DNA from: Edaphochlamys debaryana
Lineage: Eukaryota; Chlorophyta; Chlorophyceae; Chlamydomonadales
Direction: 5' to 3'
DNA: 64,000 nucleotides
Assembly: GCA_016858145.1 (NCBI GenBank)
Contig: JAEHOE010000111.1
Coordinates: forward strand, 248,001 to 312,000
Numbering within the stretch: the stretch's first letter is position 1; the number at the start of each line of letters is the position of its first letter. The position numbers and the translations under genes are program-made. This document shows, one piece after another, positions 32,189 through 44,437 of this stretch. The notes under the pieces are model-generated. The model did no database searches and had not been told where the DNA came from. It saw nothing but the letters and a program-made list of their open reading frames with translations.

Positions 32189-34803
32189 CTACCCGAGCGT
32201 GACTTTGCCCTTGGGGCAGCACAGCTTGGTGTCGTCGAAGAGGGCGTAGCGGCAGTAGCCGTCCTGGCAGAACCTGAAGAGGGAGGAGGCAGGGCGGTGG
32301 GTTGGTCGTGGGCCAACCCCGTCCCAGTCCCAGCCCCAGTCCCAGTTCATTGGGCTGCGCTTCCCAAAGTCTGGCCTCACACCGTCCCCAGCCCACTCAC
32401 TTGGACAGCGGAATAGAGTCGAGCTCAACACAGATCTCGGGGTGCGTGGCGGCCACGAAGTCCTTCGACCAGTTGAGGTTCGTGACGCGGAAGACCCTGT
32501 TGTTGATGTCCCACACGGGGGACACGACCACGCCATTGGCCGTGACGGAGTCCACTGCGTAGCGGGAGGTGTTGCGGGCGTAGATCTCCAGCTTGTAGAG
32601 CGTGTCGCTGGGGGCGGGAGGGGGCGGAATGGGAGGGAGAGGATCAGGCAAGGCCGGGGGTGGAACTCGTAAGACCTGGCGTGGCTAGGGAGGAGACTCT
32701 TCCGCAGTACCCACCCCGCCACTTTGGCTGAATCCTCTGTGCGCGCCCCGGTCCCTCCAAGCCCGCACCTGATGCCGCAGGTGCTGACGGGGTCGTACGG
32801 CTCCACGGTGGTGGTCACGAAGCAGTACTTGGTCGATCGGGAGGACGAGCCGGGGCGCACCACCACGTTGGGCTCCAGAGCAAAGGGCGTGGCGGCGGGG
32901 CGGTCCTCGCACTCGCAGAAGGGGAAGCCTGCGCGCAGATGGGGGGGGGGGGGGGCGGGGTTAGAGCCCAGGCGACACGGACTCCTCCTCAGTGCCAGAT
33001 CGGCATCCGCCCCCTCCCAGCCCTTGATCACCAGCCCGCTATGTGCTCATCCCAATGGCTCCGGGCTCCTCCCTCTCTTTCCTTCGCGCGCCCCAGCCCC
33101 GCCCTCGCCGCCGCTCACCCTTGGGCCCGGGCGCCCCGCAGTCCTGCGTGTACACGAACTCCGCACGGCAGGTGCCGTAGTCAACGCCGTACACGATCAT
33201 GCCGCTGCCGATCACGCCGGCGGCGCACGTGAGGCGCAGGTCCTCCAGCATCTTCTCAATGGCCCACGTGTCCTCAGTGAACTGGGAGGGCGGGTAAGCA
33301 ATGGCAGTGAGAAAACGTGAGGTGCGAGCCAGGGCCATCCAACGTCCATCTAGGCTGCCGGCCATCGGCGCCGCACCTCCTCCGCTCCCCTGATCCCTCA
33401 CCCCACATCACCCCTTCCACAACCCCCCCCCTTCCCCTCCGCACCTTGGACAGGTCGACCGTGTCCTGCGTGCCCTCCACCTCGCCGCACACCGTCACGC
33501 GCTCGGGCGTGGAGCTGGTGCAGGCGAAGGGCTGCAGCACCGTGGCGCCCGACATGGCGGCCCAGTTGAGGTTCACGTAGTCAGCCAGGGTGGCGCAGAT
33601 GTCGTCGTGTAGGGGGTACAGAGACTGGCCGGGCTGGGAGGAGGAGTTGATGGAGATGCAGACGGGGCAGGTGGGCACGGGCGGGGGGGAGGGGCGCGGC
33701 GGGGTGGGGGGCTTGGGCGAGGGCGGCGGCGGGCGAGGCGGGGGGGAGGGCGCGGGCGAGGGCGGCGGAGGGGGAGAGGGGTAGGGCCAACCGGTCTGGC
33801 TCTGAGGGCAGCACGTGTCCTTGGTGTTGAACAGCGCCGTGGAGCAGATGCCCGGGGCCTCGCCCTTGGGCGGCACGCACAGCTCCTCCAGCGTATCGCA
33901 CTTTCCTGTAGGGCGGGGGTGGATGGGCAGGAGCAGGGGGGCTCACTAGACGCTCCCGGGGCACCAGGGCCAGCTCCTGAACCGCATCGCACATCCGCAG
34001 TGCTTACCAGTGAGCTCGAAGCAGATGATGGTGCCGGGGGCGGTGGTGCGGTTGAGGCCCAGGCCGCTGAGCTTGAGCGTGGCCTTGCCCGCGGGGGTGT
34101 CGGCGGGGGACGAAAAGATGGGCTGCGGGCGCATGGGGTAGCCGTTGATGGTGGCCTTGACCTGCGTGGAGCCGCGGCACCTGGGGAGGGAGAAGAGGGG
34201 AGAGAAGAGGGGGGAGAAGAGGGGAAGGAGAGGGTCAGGTTGAGGCAGGGGCCTGGCGTTATTTGCTTGCGCAGCAGCAGCGCGGCAGCTGGGCCCCCCC
34301 CCCCCCGCCCGCCCTCGTCCGAAGCTTACTCGACGTTCACGTTGAACTCGATTTTGCGGAGGTCCATTTTGCAGCACTTGGACTTCTCGCAAGGATGCTC
34401 ATCCGTGATCTGGAAGCAGTAGGCGCCGTCTAGGCGGTCCACGTAGCGCATTACGTCGTAGGGGCCTTTGGCAATGCAGCGGCAGTAGGGAAACCTCTGG
34501 CGCTTGTTGTTGCTCTGCCCCAAGACTGAGGGCCTGCGGTGGCAAGAAGGGATGGGGTGAGGGCGGGATGAGGTTGATGGGATGAGGACACTAGGACATG
34601 AGGAACGGGGACGGGGTGGGGACTGGGCTGGCAAGGCCGGGATGGAGCCTCGCAGCGGCGATCATGTCGGCGGTCCGTGGCTCAACCAGCCGACTCAGAG
34701 GAACGCCCAGCCCCGTCACGTTGGTCTTCATGCTCCCAGCTTACATGGCTGCCAGCGCAAGCAGCGCCAGGGCCACAAGCGTGGCCGCGGCGCCCCGTGC
34801 CAT
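32189..34803 (-). CDS. Pherophorin-type extracellular matrix glycoprotein
   Basis: Exons, in reading order: 34803-34745, 34533-34330, 34180-34008, 33905-33445, 33281-33119, 32928-32769, 32607-32401, 32273-32189; 503 residues. A signal peptide (MARGAAATLVALALLALAA) ends exon 1. The first pherophorin domain begins RFPYCRC at about residue 31 and has the family's regularly spaced Cys (FQITDEHPC, KCCKMDL, IICFEL, CCPQ). A hydroxyproline-type rod of about 40 residues at about 185-225 (SPPPPPSPAPSPPPRPPPPS) follows. The second domain includes VCISIN, FPFCECED, WDINNRVFRV and ends FCQDGYCRYALFDDTKLCCP. Pherophorins build the volvocine cell wall or matrix and some respond to sexual or stress cues. 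Domain and linker sizes are ordinary, and all introns are GT-AG. Confidence 0.93.
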
Positions 34804-35920
34804 GTTGCTCCGCTACTGCACTACTCCGCTCAGGACTCCGACGCGCAGCTGTCTATGCGCAGCTGCTGAGCAGTGTTATCTAGTGGGACCTGCGTCAGAA
34901 GGTGGGTCGCGCTCTGAGCAAACAGGGCCCAGCATTGCAATGCAGACGAGCCGTCGCGCCTGTGCGGAAGCCGAGCTCCGCTTACCCTCAGCCACCCAGC
35001 AGAAGCAGCTAAGAAAATGCTAAGGTTTTGGGACCGCTACGCGAGAAAGGTGGTCGCGCGTGGGTTGAAGCGTCAAGAGAGGACGTTGCGCAAAGTGTTG
35101 CCCCGATGTGGCTGGGACACACGCAAGTACTAGAGTGTATTATGATCTAGCAATAGAAGTGGCGTGAGGGCCAGGACTGGTCTTCAAGGGGACCGCGACG
35201 CCCGCCGTGCAGGGGCCCTTCAGTAGCACAACGCTACTGCGTTCCCGCGACGACGATCATTGCGTGAGCCGCCATAGCGTCACGCACTGCAATATACGTA
35301 CTCGACAAGCAAGTTAACGATCGACTGTCTGCCTGGACTGGGTGTCGTCGGGGCCGACCCCGCCCATCTACGTGCCGACTCTCAACGTCGGGGGCCGGGC
35401 CCCCGCCCGGCCCCTTCACACCCCTCTCGCGCTAAGTACCTGGCTACCCGCCCGTTCGCCGCAGCCCACTGACCAGCTGAGGGTGGCCATGGCGGCTGGG
35501 TACACCCTGCCTGCACCCACCCTGGCTCCCTGCACCTGGGGGCCACCTTAGGGCTCCTTAGCTGGTCCGCCCAAGAGGATGGGCCTTCAATTACACCCCC
35601 TCGACGCTTTACAGGGGCACTCGTCCGCCGTTTGAGACTGGTCTGACCAGGTGACGGCCGCAGCCCTCCCCACTGCAGCACGTGAGCATTGCCACGTACA
35701 CAGGTGTTCAAGGGTGGGTGTCCAGGGGGGTCGCAATGCCTCATGCCCCCATCCACCAACAAGTTCGCATGCTCAGCCCACTCCATTAGTCATGCAGGCG
35801 GCCATGCCGTGGGGATGCGTACTGGCCCGACATACACGTGAGCCAGGACGGTCTTGCAATCCTGCATGCGCGCATGCATTGACAGCAACCAGGGCATCAC
35901 ACAACACTGGCCATGACACT

Positions 35921-35955
35921 GCCCTCGCCCCACAAGCGTGTGGGCGTCAGGGGCC
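35921..35955 (+). repeat. Hairpin-containing direct repeat, copy 1
   Basis: The core CCCCACAAGCGTGTGGG can fold as CCCACA/TGTGGG around a four-base loop, followed by GTCAGGGGC. A near-identical copy lies 170 bases to the right. Confidence 0.7.
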
Positions 35956-36090
35956 ACCGGTCTACCCCGCCGCACCTTGCCTCACAAGGGCACCAGGAGC
36001 GCCAGCCCCCAACTCAGCGAGGATACCCATACTGTGCGCAAGCACCGAGCGTCCACCCTGAAGGTCATTGCTTCGCATCAAACGCTCTTG

Positions 36091-36124
36091 GCCTCGCCCC
36101 ACAAGCGGTGTGGGGGTCAGGGGC
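36091..36124 (+). repeat. Hairpin-containing direct repeat, copy 2
   Basis: CCCCACAAGCGGTGTGGGG forms a seven-base-pair stem, followed by GTCAGGGGC as in copy 1. Confidence 0.7.
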
Positions 36125-36401
36125 TGTGCTTCGAGGATCAGAAGCAAGGTAAGCGTGCCTCCTTGTGCAGCCTGCCTGCGTCCCTCCCTCGGTACGGTAG
36201 TTGCTGCCACCCGCTGTTACTGACTCACCTATGGCGACACCACACGTCCCCCCCTCCATGGAATGGTTGTATCGGGCTCGTCAGTGCGCCCCCCGAGCCC
36301 ATCCCTAGTCGGAAGTCAGTTGACCCTGGGCGCTGGACGCCAGGAGGCCAGTGCACCATGGCAACGTTCCGACGCTACCGTGCCAAGCATCCGTACGACC
36401 C

Positions 36402-37957
36402 TCACAGGGCGGACGCAGGGCTGGCCCCCGGCTCGGGCCGCCTCCGCAGCACCAGGATGCGCGCCGAGGGCGCGTGCTCCAGCGGCCGGCCCCCGCCCAG
36501 CTTGGCCACCACCCGCCCCCCCAGCTCCGCCATGGCCGCATCCCCCGCCACCAGCCGCCGAGCGCGCCACGGCCCGCCCTCCGTCATCACCTGCCGGAGC
36601 GGGACAGCCCACCAGCGGGGTGTGTTGACCACCGGGTGTGGGCGAGAGCGCCGCGCGGTAGCCATCAGGCCCCCCACGCCATGGCACCCGACCCTCAGAT
36701 TCCTCCTCTCCCCTCCCCAAACCGCACGCACCTCCCAGAACCGCTCCGCCGAGGGCCAATGGATGGGATGCGCCTGCAGCCGGTCGACCTGGGGGGGCAG
36801 GGGAGGTCAGTGATTGTGCGTGAGCGGATTGAGTACGTGAGTCAAGTGCCAGCCCCGCCGGCTCCAATGCCGTGCCCCCCCCCCCCACCCACCAGCAGCT
36901 CTGCGCCCTCAACCTCGCTGAGCGCTGCCTCCGTGAGGCGGACCTCCCACTCCTGGGGCGGGGCCTGGGCGGAGGCGTCGGGGGCGGGCATCGGCCTGCC
37001 CGCGTCCCCCGCCGCCTTCTCCAACAGCACCTGCAGGTGTGCAGGGAGGCGTCAGGATCGGGAGTCTACCTTCCAGCCCTCTAGCGCGTTCCCAAAAAGG
37101 TGAGAATGCCCAAGCCTCAAGCCTCCTGCCCTCCACCCACGGCCTCCCCAGTCCCCACCTGGTCGTACGCCTGCCAGGGCCCGCTCTGCTCCACCACGGA
37201 GGGCCACAGCACCACCACCGCCACCCCCCCGGGGGCCAGGCAACGCACCCAGCTGGCCAGGGCCTGGGGGGGGGGGGGAGCAGGGCAGGGGACCATGTGG
37301 GTCGGGGGCAGGCCTCATGGGGCAAGTATGCTTCGGCTTGCCCCCCGCCCATCCCGGCCCCCACCTGCGGTGCCAGCGCCCCCAGCTGCTGCAGCCCGAA
37401 CACTGAGAACACAGCCGCTGCGGAGGCGAAGGCGTCTAGGCAGCTGGCGTCCGCAACCACAGCCTCCAGCCCTGCAGCCGCACCGGCCCCCTGCAACCGC
37501 TGCTCCCGCTCGTACGCGTCGATCTCCCGCAGCGCCAGGTCCACCATGCCCCGGGACAGGTCCAGGCCCACGACACGCCGTACGCCGCCGTACAGCTTGT
37601 GCAGCAGCGGCAGCTCGTGGCCTGAAGGGAAGGCGGCAGAGGGTAGAACATCGCTGGCGATACGTTGCTGATCGCAACAAGAGAAGGTGCAGGTCTGTGG
37701 GTTACTGCCAAGACGACAACCTCGAGCCCGTGCCCCTCTGCACGAACCCGTGCGGGCCCCCCCATCGAACCTGGCCCGCAGCAGGGCACCAGCAGGGGCC
37801 CGGGCGGTAGCGCGTGCTTCTGCAGCTCCTGCAGCCCGCTCTTCAGCCACGGATCAAAGCGAGGAACCAACTCTGCCGCGTAAAGCTCAGCTGCGAGCGT
37901 CCATGCCCTATCAAGCAGCTCCACGCGCTCCTTTGGCATAGCTGGCTTTGAAGCCAT
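36402..37957 (-). CDS. Class I SAM-dependent methyltransferase, function unknown
   Basis: Exons, in reading order: 37957-37771, 37621-37365, 37263-37159, 37030-36893, 36788-36732, 36590-36402; 310 residues, no transit peptide. The SAM-binding signature is LLVPCCGPGHELPLL (motif I, about 55-69), with VVGLDLSRGMVDLAL placing an acidic residue at the end of strand 2. VVADASCLDAF corresponds to the strand-3 region, and LAPGGVAVVVLWPSVVE resembles the post-motif strand of small-molecule methyltransferases. The DP and AA-rich C-terminal half is less conserved and gives no substrate clue. Part of exons 2-3 exists as a broken copy at 3820-4260. Intron 2 contains one GACCCACAT motif in the sense direction. 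The start codon follows from the in-frame ATG nearest the first recognisable helix; a second ATG lies six codons later. Confidence 0.8.
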
Positions 37958-38925
37958 GTTGCAAGCTATTGCTAGGCGCGATGAACGTTGCCGCGAGTGA
38001 GTAGAGAACTTGTTTGGCGAGATGCGTGCTCGCAACATGATCAGCACTTTCGCGCTGCTGCAAGCATTGCAACTTGAGATTCGCGACAATTGACCTATAG
38101 GCTGTATGACGCAACTCACGGCTTCTGGACGCTCGCTGATGCAGGGCATACGACAGATGCATGTCCCTCCCACACAACGCAGGAGCCCGCCCCCCCCCCC
38201 GACGGCAGTGGCTACATCGACGCGCTCAGCTGCAAGTCCCCGTCATCGTTCTGGCTACGCTGTACGGTTCCCCTCTTTCCCGCCGGGTTCTTTTCCCCCT
38301 TCTAGCCCTGCCTGGAGAGGTTTCAGTGCACTTCACTTCACTGCACTTCTGGCGACGGCGTGGTCCCAGTACAGAGTTGAGGGGTTGGCGGCTAGGCGCT
38401 GGCCTCAAGCCCAAAGATGCCGACATGCACCCACCCATCACGTCTGCCAGCCCTCCGGCCGGCCCCCGACCAGCCTGCGCCGCCTACTTTCACCCGTTGC
38501 CTGTTGAGCGTGGTCCCGTGCACAACCCCTCGACCACTGTCCGTTCAAAACCACCCGTAACTTCACTGTCACTCCTAACGTCAGTGTCAGCCTTCAACTC
38601 TGCTCCGACTTCTTGTCTTCGCATCACACAACAGGCCCACCCTGCACGGCACGAGTCCGCACGAAATTGCGCCCGGAGCCTTAGCCCCTCCACCGGTCAA
38701 CACCTCGCCTCTCAATCACGGCCCCAACCCGCACGCATCAACAACCGGGCCGTGTCTGCTTCAAGCCCGCACGGGCTCAGGCTCTCAAAAGCCTAGCCTC
38801 AAGTTCGCAAACAGATACGGTAAGACCCGTCGCCTTCGACCTTGGCGCCCTCGGACGTCCGCCTCTACCCTTGGCGCCCTCAGCTACCGTCCACCTGACA
38901 CGTGGCCTGCCCCTCCTGCGCTGCC
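37958..38925. other. Spacer between methyltransferase and CXC genes
   Basis: The methyltransferase promoter and the CXC gene's 3' region lie here. No exon and no TGTAA signal on the minus strand were found. Confidence 0.5.
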
Positions 38926-41900
38926 CTAGCTGGCCGCCGCCATGCCCGCCGCCGCCGAGCGCAGGTCGAACAGTGCCTGCATCGCCTCAAGCTCGCTCTC
39001 GCCGTCCGCGCCCCCGGCCCCGCCGCCGCTCGTGTGGCGGGGGGCCGAGCCGGACAGTCGGCGGCGCGAGGCCGAGGCGAAGGGCGAGATGAGGCCGTGG
39101 GCGGCCTGGAGCACCTGGCCGCTGGAGAGGGGGCCGCTGGAGAGCTGGAGGGCGGGGGGGTGGAGGGGGACGGGGAAGGATGTGGGAGGGGCGGGAGAGG
39201 TCTAGGACGGCAAGGGAATGGCACGTTAGCAGAGTAAGGTCACGCAGCGGCTGCCGGCTGGTGCAGACAGCGGCTGTGACCCCGGCCCCTTGCAGGCCCC
39301 TACACCATGCCGCCCACAACTCCACAAGCCATGAAGCCAGAGGGCCCGGAGCCCCGCCTCACCGCGCTCAGCAGCCCGCCGCCCTGCTCCTCCTCGCCGT
39401 CGTCCTCGTCCCGCCACGGGTCGATGCCGCTGCCGGCAGGCCCGCCGGTGCTGCCCCCCGCCCCCGCCCCTCCCGCCCCGGCCGCGGCCCCGCCCGCTGT
39501 GAGCGGCCCCGAGCCCAGGCCCGTGGCCAGCAGGCGGGCGCGCTTGGGCGAGGGCGGCTCCGAGGACCCCGGCCGCAGCGGCTTGCGCCGGTGGTGGTGC
39601 GCCGAGTGCTGACGCGGACTGGGGCTCGCGTGCCGTACGCTGCCGTACTGCGGCAGCACGTCCTCGTGCGCGATGCGGTCCGAGTGGCGGCGCGGGGGGC
39701 CCGAGTGGGTCCCGAAGTGGTGGGGCTGGCCCTGTGCGTGGGCGTGCGGTTGGTAATGGTGGAGGTGGTGGAGGGAGGCTCGGTCTGCGGAGGCCTGCGC
39801 CGCCCCCTCCTCGTCCGGCCCCGCCAGGTCCACCTCCATGTCCGCCAGCAGGCTGTTGGGCCGCTTCACGCGGGAGCCGCGGCGCAGGCCCCCGCCCGCG
39901 GCCGAGCCGTGCGCGCTGCCGCTGGGCGCCAGCGTGTGGGGCGTGAGGGCGTCGGGGCCTGCGGGGAGGTGCAGAGCAGGATGCGTGAGAGCGAGCGGCA
40001 AACACGACCCCCGCCTTCGGGCTGAGAGCATCTCAAACATACGGTACTCTGGAGGCAAGCAGCAACCACCCTCATGCCGCCTTGCCCGAAGTCCCACTCG
40101 CACCTCTGGGCCTCCGCGACGCCGCCCCCGCCCGGGGCCTGGGCCCGGGCGAGGTCTGGCTGGGCAGCGGCACCGCGGCCCTGCCCCCCTGGCTGCCCGA
40201 CACGCCCCGCCCCGACGGCTCCGGCCCCGCCACCCGCCCTGCTGGGGTGAACCTGAAGCTGCCGCTGCCCAGCCGCACCACCCCGCCCCCGCCGCTGCCC
40301 GTGCGGTGCAGCGGCGGCAGGCCGCTGGCGGTGGCCGTGGCGGCCTGGCCGGTGGCGACGGAGGGGCCGCAGGTGGCGCCGCTGGCTCCGGCGATGGCGG
40401 CGGCGGTGGAGGGCTGTTGCTGGGGGTAGTGGTGGTGTCCGTGTTGGTGGGAGGGGGCGTGGTGGTGGTGGTGGTGGTGGGTGAGGAGGGGCGGCAGGTT
40501 TAGGGGCGGCACCGGGGGCAGCCCCACCGGGGCGTGGTGCGCCGGGAGGGAGGCTGCGGGGTCAAAGCCCTGCGAGGGTGTGGCAGAAGGGGAGTGCAAC
40601 GGTGGGTCATGAGTAACAGGGGTGGCCTGGAATCCAGGGGCGCGTGGAGGCAGGCGGAGTTCTAGGATGGTCGCAGCCAGCCGATGCATAACCAAAATGA
40701 GGAAGCGGGGCGGGCTTACCTGGAGCGGCGGCAGATGCGGGGCGGCGGTGGGTGCCAGACCTGCAACATCAACGCAGCGGTGGGGTTTTGGGTCAGAGTA
40801 GATATGTCCAGCGGTGTCGAAGTCGGGTCTACGGCGCTCCAGTCAACCCTGCATTTCTCGCCAGTCGTTTGCACGACCAGCTCCGACGCAAGCCCCTGAC
40901 AACTACACGCCGTCGCCAAGGCCCTGCAGGGTGCACCTGAGGGGTGCACCCCTCCAATGCCCATGCCGCTCACCCAGGTCTGCCCCTGTCTCGAGCAGGG
41001 GCCCGGGGGCCAGGGCCGCAGCGCCCCCCAGGGCCGCCTGCCCCTGCCCCGCCCCCCCCGGCTGGGCGGCAATCACCGCAGCCGGAGCGGGGCCGGGGGC
41101 AAGGGAGCCGGCGGCCTGCAGGAGGGAGCCCGGGACGCCGGGCCCGGGCTGGGCCCAGGCGGGCCCGGGTGCTGCCGAGGCGCCGCGCGGGGGTGCGGAC
41201 GCGGAGGCCATCTGCAGCAGGGCCCTGCGGAGGGTGGGCGGCACGGTCTGGGCTCTCGAGCATTCCCTGCCGGGACACATCCGTCGCCAAGCTCCAACGC
41301 CCATGCCCCTTCCTGCGCCCACACACCACAACGCAGACTCTAGACAGGGAGTAGCCGCAACCGCTGAACGACATGCGCACGCCGTGCAGGATGATTCTCT
41401 CGCACTTGAGGATGGTTGCGGCCTTGCTGGCGGCGGTCTGCAGCTGCTCGTCGAAGCCCAGCCGCGCCGCCAGCGCCTCCGCACGGGCGGGGTCCTCCAG
41501 CAGCAGCCCCGGGGCCGCCAGGGCAGACTCCAGCGTCGACGTCGCGTCGTCCCCGCTGTCGTACGAGCTCAGCGGCGGCGGTACGGCAGCCGGTGGCGGC
41601 GCCACCAGGCAGGCGCCGGTGCCGCTGGCACCGCCGTCGCTCCCGGGCGCGCTGCCGCCGCCGTTGGCGGCGGCGTCAGCGGTCGTGCCAGTGATGGCGG
41701 CGCCGCCAGAGGCGGCGAGCAGGCTTGCAACGTTGGCGGCGGCCGCCGCCACGGCGGCGGCGGCGGCGTGCGCTGCCTGCCGTACAGCGGTCGCGCCACC
41801 GGGCATCGCGGGAGGCGAGACGTCGCCCGCGTGCCCCGCCACGGCGGCAGCGGCGGGGCCAGCCGCCGGCATCAGCGGCAGCGTCGCCGTCAAGGGGTCA

Positions 41901-44437
41901 CAGGCCAGCGGCGGGAGCAGGCCGTTATCCTCAGGGTCCGAGCTGCTCCGCCGCGGCTGCCGGGTTTCCCGCGGGGCCGCCTCTGGCACAGCGCCGCCGG
42001 CGCTGCCCGCAGCAGCTGCGCCACCACCGCTGCCGCCTCCTTCCCGCTGCCCCGACGGCATCCCAGGCAGCTGCATGGGGGCGGGGGGTCCCGGTGGCTG
42101 CTGCAAGAGCCCCGGAGCGGGCGGGGCTGCGGGGCCGGCGGACAGGGTGGGTGCACCGCCGCCGCTGCTGCGGGCAGCGGCGGAGCCGGGCGGAGCCGCC
42201 AGCGAAGCGGCGGCGGTCGCCGCGGCCACCGCCGCCTCCGCCTCGGCGGACTGGAAGGCGGAGTTGAGGCGGGCCGTCACGGCGGGGGGCAGAGGGGGCA
42301 GGGAGGACAGGCCCATGCCTGCGGATCCGTCCTGTGGGGCACGAGGGAGTGGGGGCAGGGTGGCCAGGTCCTCATCAGGAGCACTGCTATGGCCGTGAGC
42401 CCCTAGGACCGGCCGTCCCAGGATGCCACCAGGTCCACCAGGTCCCCACATCGAACCCAGAGCTTTGATCCCCCTAGGCAACCCACCTGAGCCGCTGCAG
42501 CCGCATCCGCCCGCAGGAGGCCCGAAGCCAGCGAGGGCTCCAGCGCTGTGGTGGTGGCCGCCGCCGGCGCGGCTGCCGTGCAGACGCCGCCGCCTGTCCC
42601 CAGCGCCGCCGCCACCGCCCCGAGCGGGTCGTCGGGGCTGTCCAGGAACGGCAGTGGGGGGGACACGCCGCCGAGGCCCTGCGGCCGTAGAGCCCGCTCC
42701 GCCGCGCCATCCGCTCCGGCGCCACCCGCGGCGGCGGCAGCCACTCCGCCGCCAAGGAACGGCAGCAGGCCCGACGGCGCCGTCGCAGCGGCGGCGGCAG
42801 CCGCCGCCAGCGCCTCGAGATCCAGATCCATTCCCAGCAGCACCTGGGCCTGGGCCTGCATGGAGGCGGAGGGGAGGCCCTCGAGGCCCATGCCGGCGGT
42901 GGCGGAGGGCGCGGCGCCAGCAGAGGCGGAGGCGGAGGAGGCGCGGCCCCGGGCGCCCCGGCCCGCCTGGGAGGCCGTGTAGTGGGCCTGGGCCGCCATG
43001 GGGAGGTGCGCCACGTGGGGGACGGAGGAGGGGGGCGGCGCGGCGCCGCCTGCCGGCATGTTGAGGCAGGACTCGCAGCTGGGGGGAGCGGGGGCGGCAG
43101 GTGGCAGGAGGGCAGGGCAGTCACGATGGAGGACGGGGGGACAGATTGTCAAGCCTCCAACTTAGAGGTAAGCAGCCCATATCCTGATGGACGGGTTTCT
43201 CCCTTGGCCCTGGCCCTCATCCGCCCGTCTCGCCCTCCCCATCGGTCCCCCCCCACCGGCAGGAGCCGCTGCAGAAGACGCGCGCGTCGAAGCACTCGCA
43301 GTACCTGCGGGTGGCGCAGGGGCGGGAGCAAGAGGGCAGTAAGTGTTGGGAATGCAGATCAGGCGAGGACAACCTACTCCAGGAAGGCACGGCCCCAGTG
43401 TCGTACAGCCCCACTTCCTGCCCATACAACTCTCCCCCTCCAGGCACCCTCACTTCTTGACGCATCGCGAGCGGCGGCAGCGGCAGCCCTTCTTGTGCGC
43501 CAGCTCGCCCTCGGCCTTCTGCTCCACCTGCGGGGGGGGGGGGGGGGTTGCAGGGGGCAGGCGGGGAGCGGCGGGCCTCAGGGCGGGGTCTGAAGCACCA
43601 GCGCGGCTCAGGAGTGCGGTTGCATGGGACCAACGGGACTGCGGGAGGTGTGGGCCGCCCCGGGGCCTGCTCGCTTGCTGCTACATCACGCACCCCTCCC
43701 TCGGCCTACGAACCATGTGCCCCCCCCTCCTCCCCTCCCCTCCCTGCCTTGGGCGCGAACGCCCCCGGGCTGGCCGCCAGCTTCTTGGACCTCTCCGCGT
43801 GCACCAGGTCGGCGGTCTCCAGGGAGTTGAGGCAGTCGCGGCAGGCGCAGGAGCTGCAGTAGACGCCTGGGGGGTGTGGAAGGCGGGGGAGGGTGCGGGG
43901 AGGGGGTTGGGGGCGGGGGCGGGCGGGTTGGGTGGGGGGAGACGGGGCTTGGGTGGGTGGGGAGAGGGGGAGGGTGGGGGATGTGCGAAGGCGGCGCGGA
44001 AGGGTCTGGCGGAACGTGGCGGAGAGGCCTTTCGGCGGCGTGGGGGATCCTGAAGGGGCAAGCCCCCCTCACCCCTTTGCCGGCCGCTCAAGGGCCGAGG
44101 CCCCTCACCTGCCGCGAAGCAGACGCAGTAGAGCTTTAGGCATCGCGCCTTCTTGCAGTTGCACCGCTTTTGGCTGGCAGTGGCCACGGCGTAGGCCGGG
44201 TCCGCGTCAAGTTGGTACTCCTCGTCGTCCTGCGGGCAGACGGCAGCAAGGCCGGCATGCTTGTGCACGTTAGGGTATCCTTAGGTGGAACTAGGCTCGG
44301 CGCGGACGACTCGCAAGCGAGTAGAGGCCAAAGTCCTGGAAATGCACTCCCGTTCAAGCTACAAAGTTGGCCCGAACAGCCCTTGCCTCGGAGTATCGCT
44401 CCTCCTTGATGCTACGTCGTCGTGTCCGCCCAGACAT
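38926..44437 (-). CDS. Tandem CXC (CRC-domain) protein, TSO1/LIN54/Tesmin-like
   Basis: Exons, in reading order: 44437-44363, 44229-44109, 43866-43748, 43527-43454, 43304-43257, 43078-42487, 42331-41381, 41211-40974, 40760-40720, 40569-40104, 39958-39363, 39144-38926; 1,179 residues. The first CXC repeat starts QKRCNCKKARCLKLYCVC at about residue 45 and ends GVYCSSCACRDCLN. The second starts KKGCRCRRSRCVKKYCECF at about 118 and ends GSCRCESCLN. Such paired Zn-binding repeats contact the CHR-type DNA element in LIN54 and plant TSO1, linked to MuvB/DREAM cell-cycle control. The remaining ~1,020 residues are Ala/Gly/Pro/His-rich with a possible basic nuclear signal (SPKRARLL). Intron 3 has an apparent GC donor (AAG then GCAGGG). 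Exon 1 and the exon 7/8 junction are the least certain parts. Other genes with this domain exist, so the exact orthologue is open. Confidence 0.8.

Larger units (their letters stand above)
34804..36401. other. Intergenic region upstream of pherophorin, with hairpin repeats
   Basis: No exon was found. Two minus-strand TGTAA copies (35591-35595 and 35609-35613 read as TTACA) could end the methyltransferase transcript. A 34-base sequence occurs twice (see repeats). The right end carries the methyltransferase 3' region. Confidence 0.5.

Noticed and set aside
35938..36813. 291-codon plus-strand open frame
   Set aside because: It overlaps exons 5-6 of the methyltransferase gene on the other strand and has no recognisable sequence.
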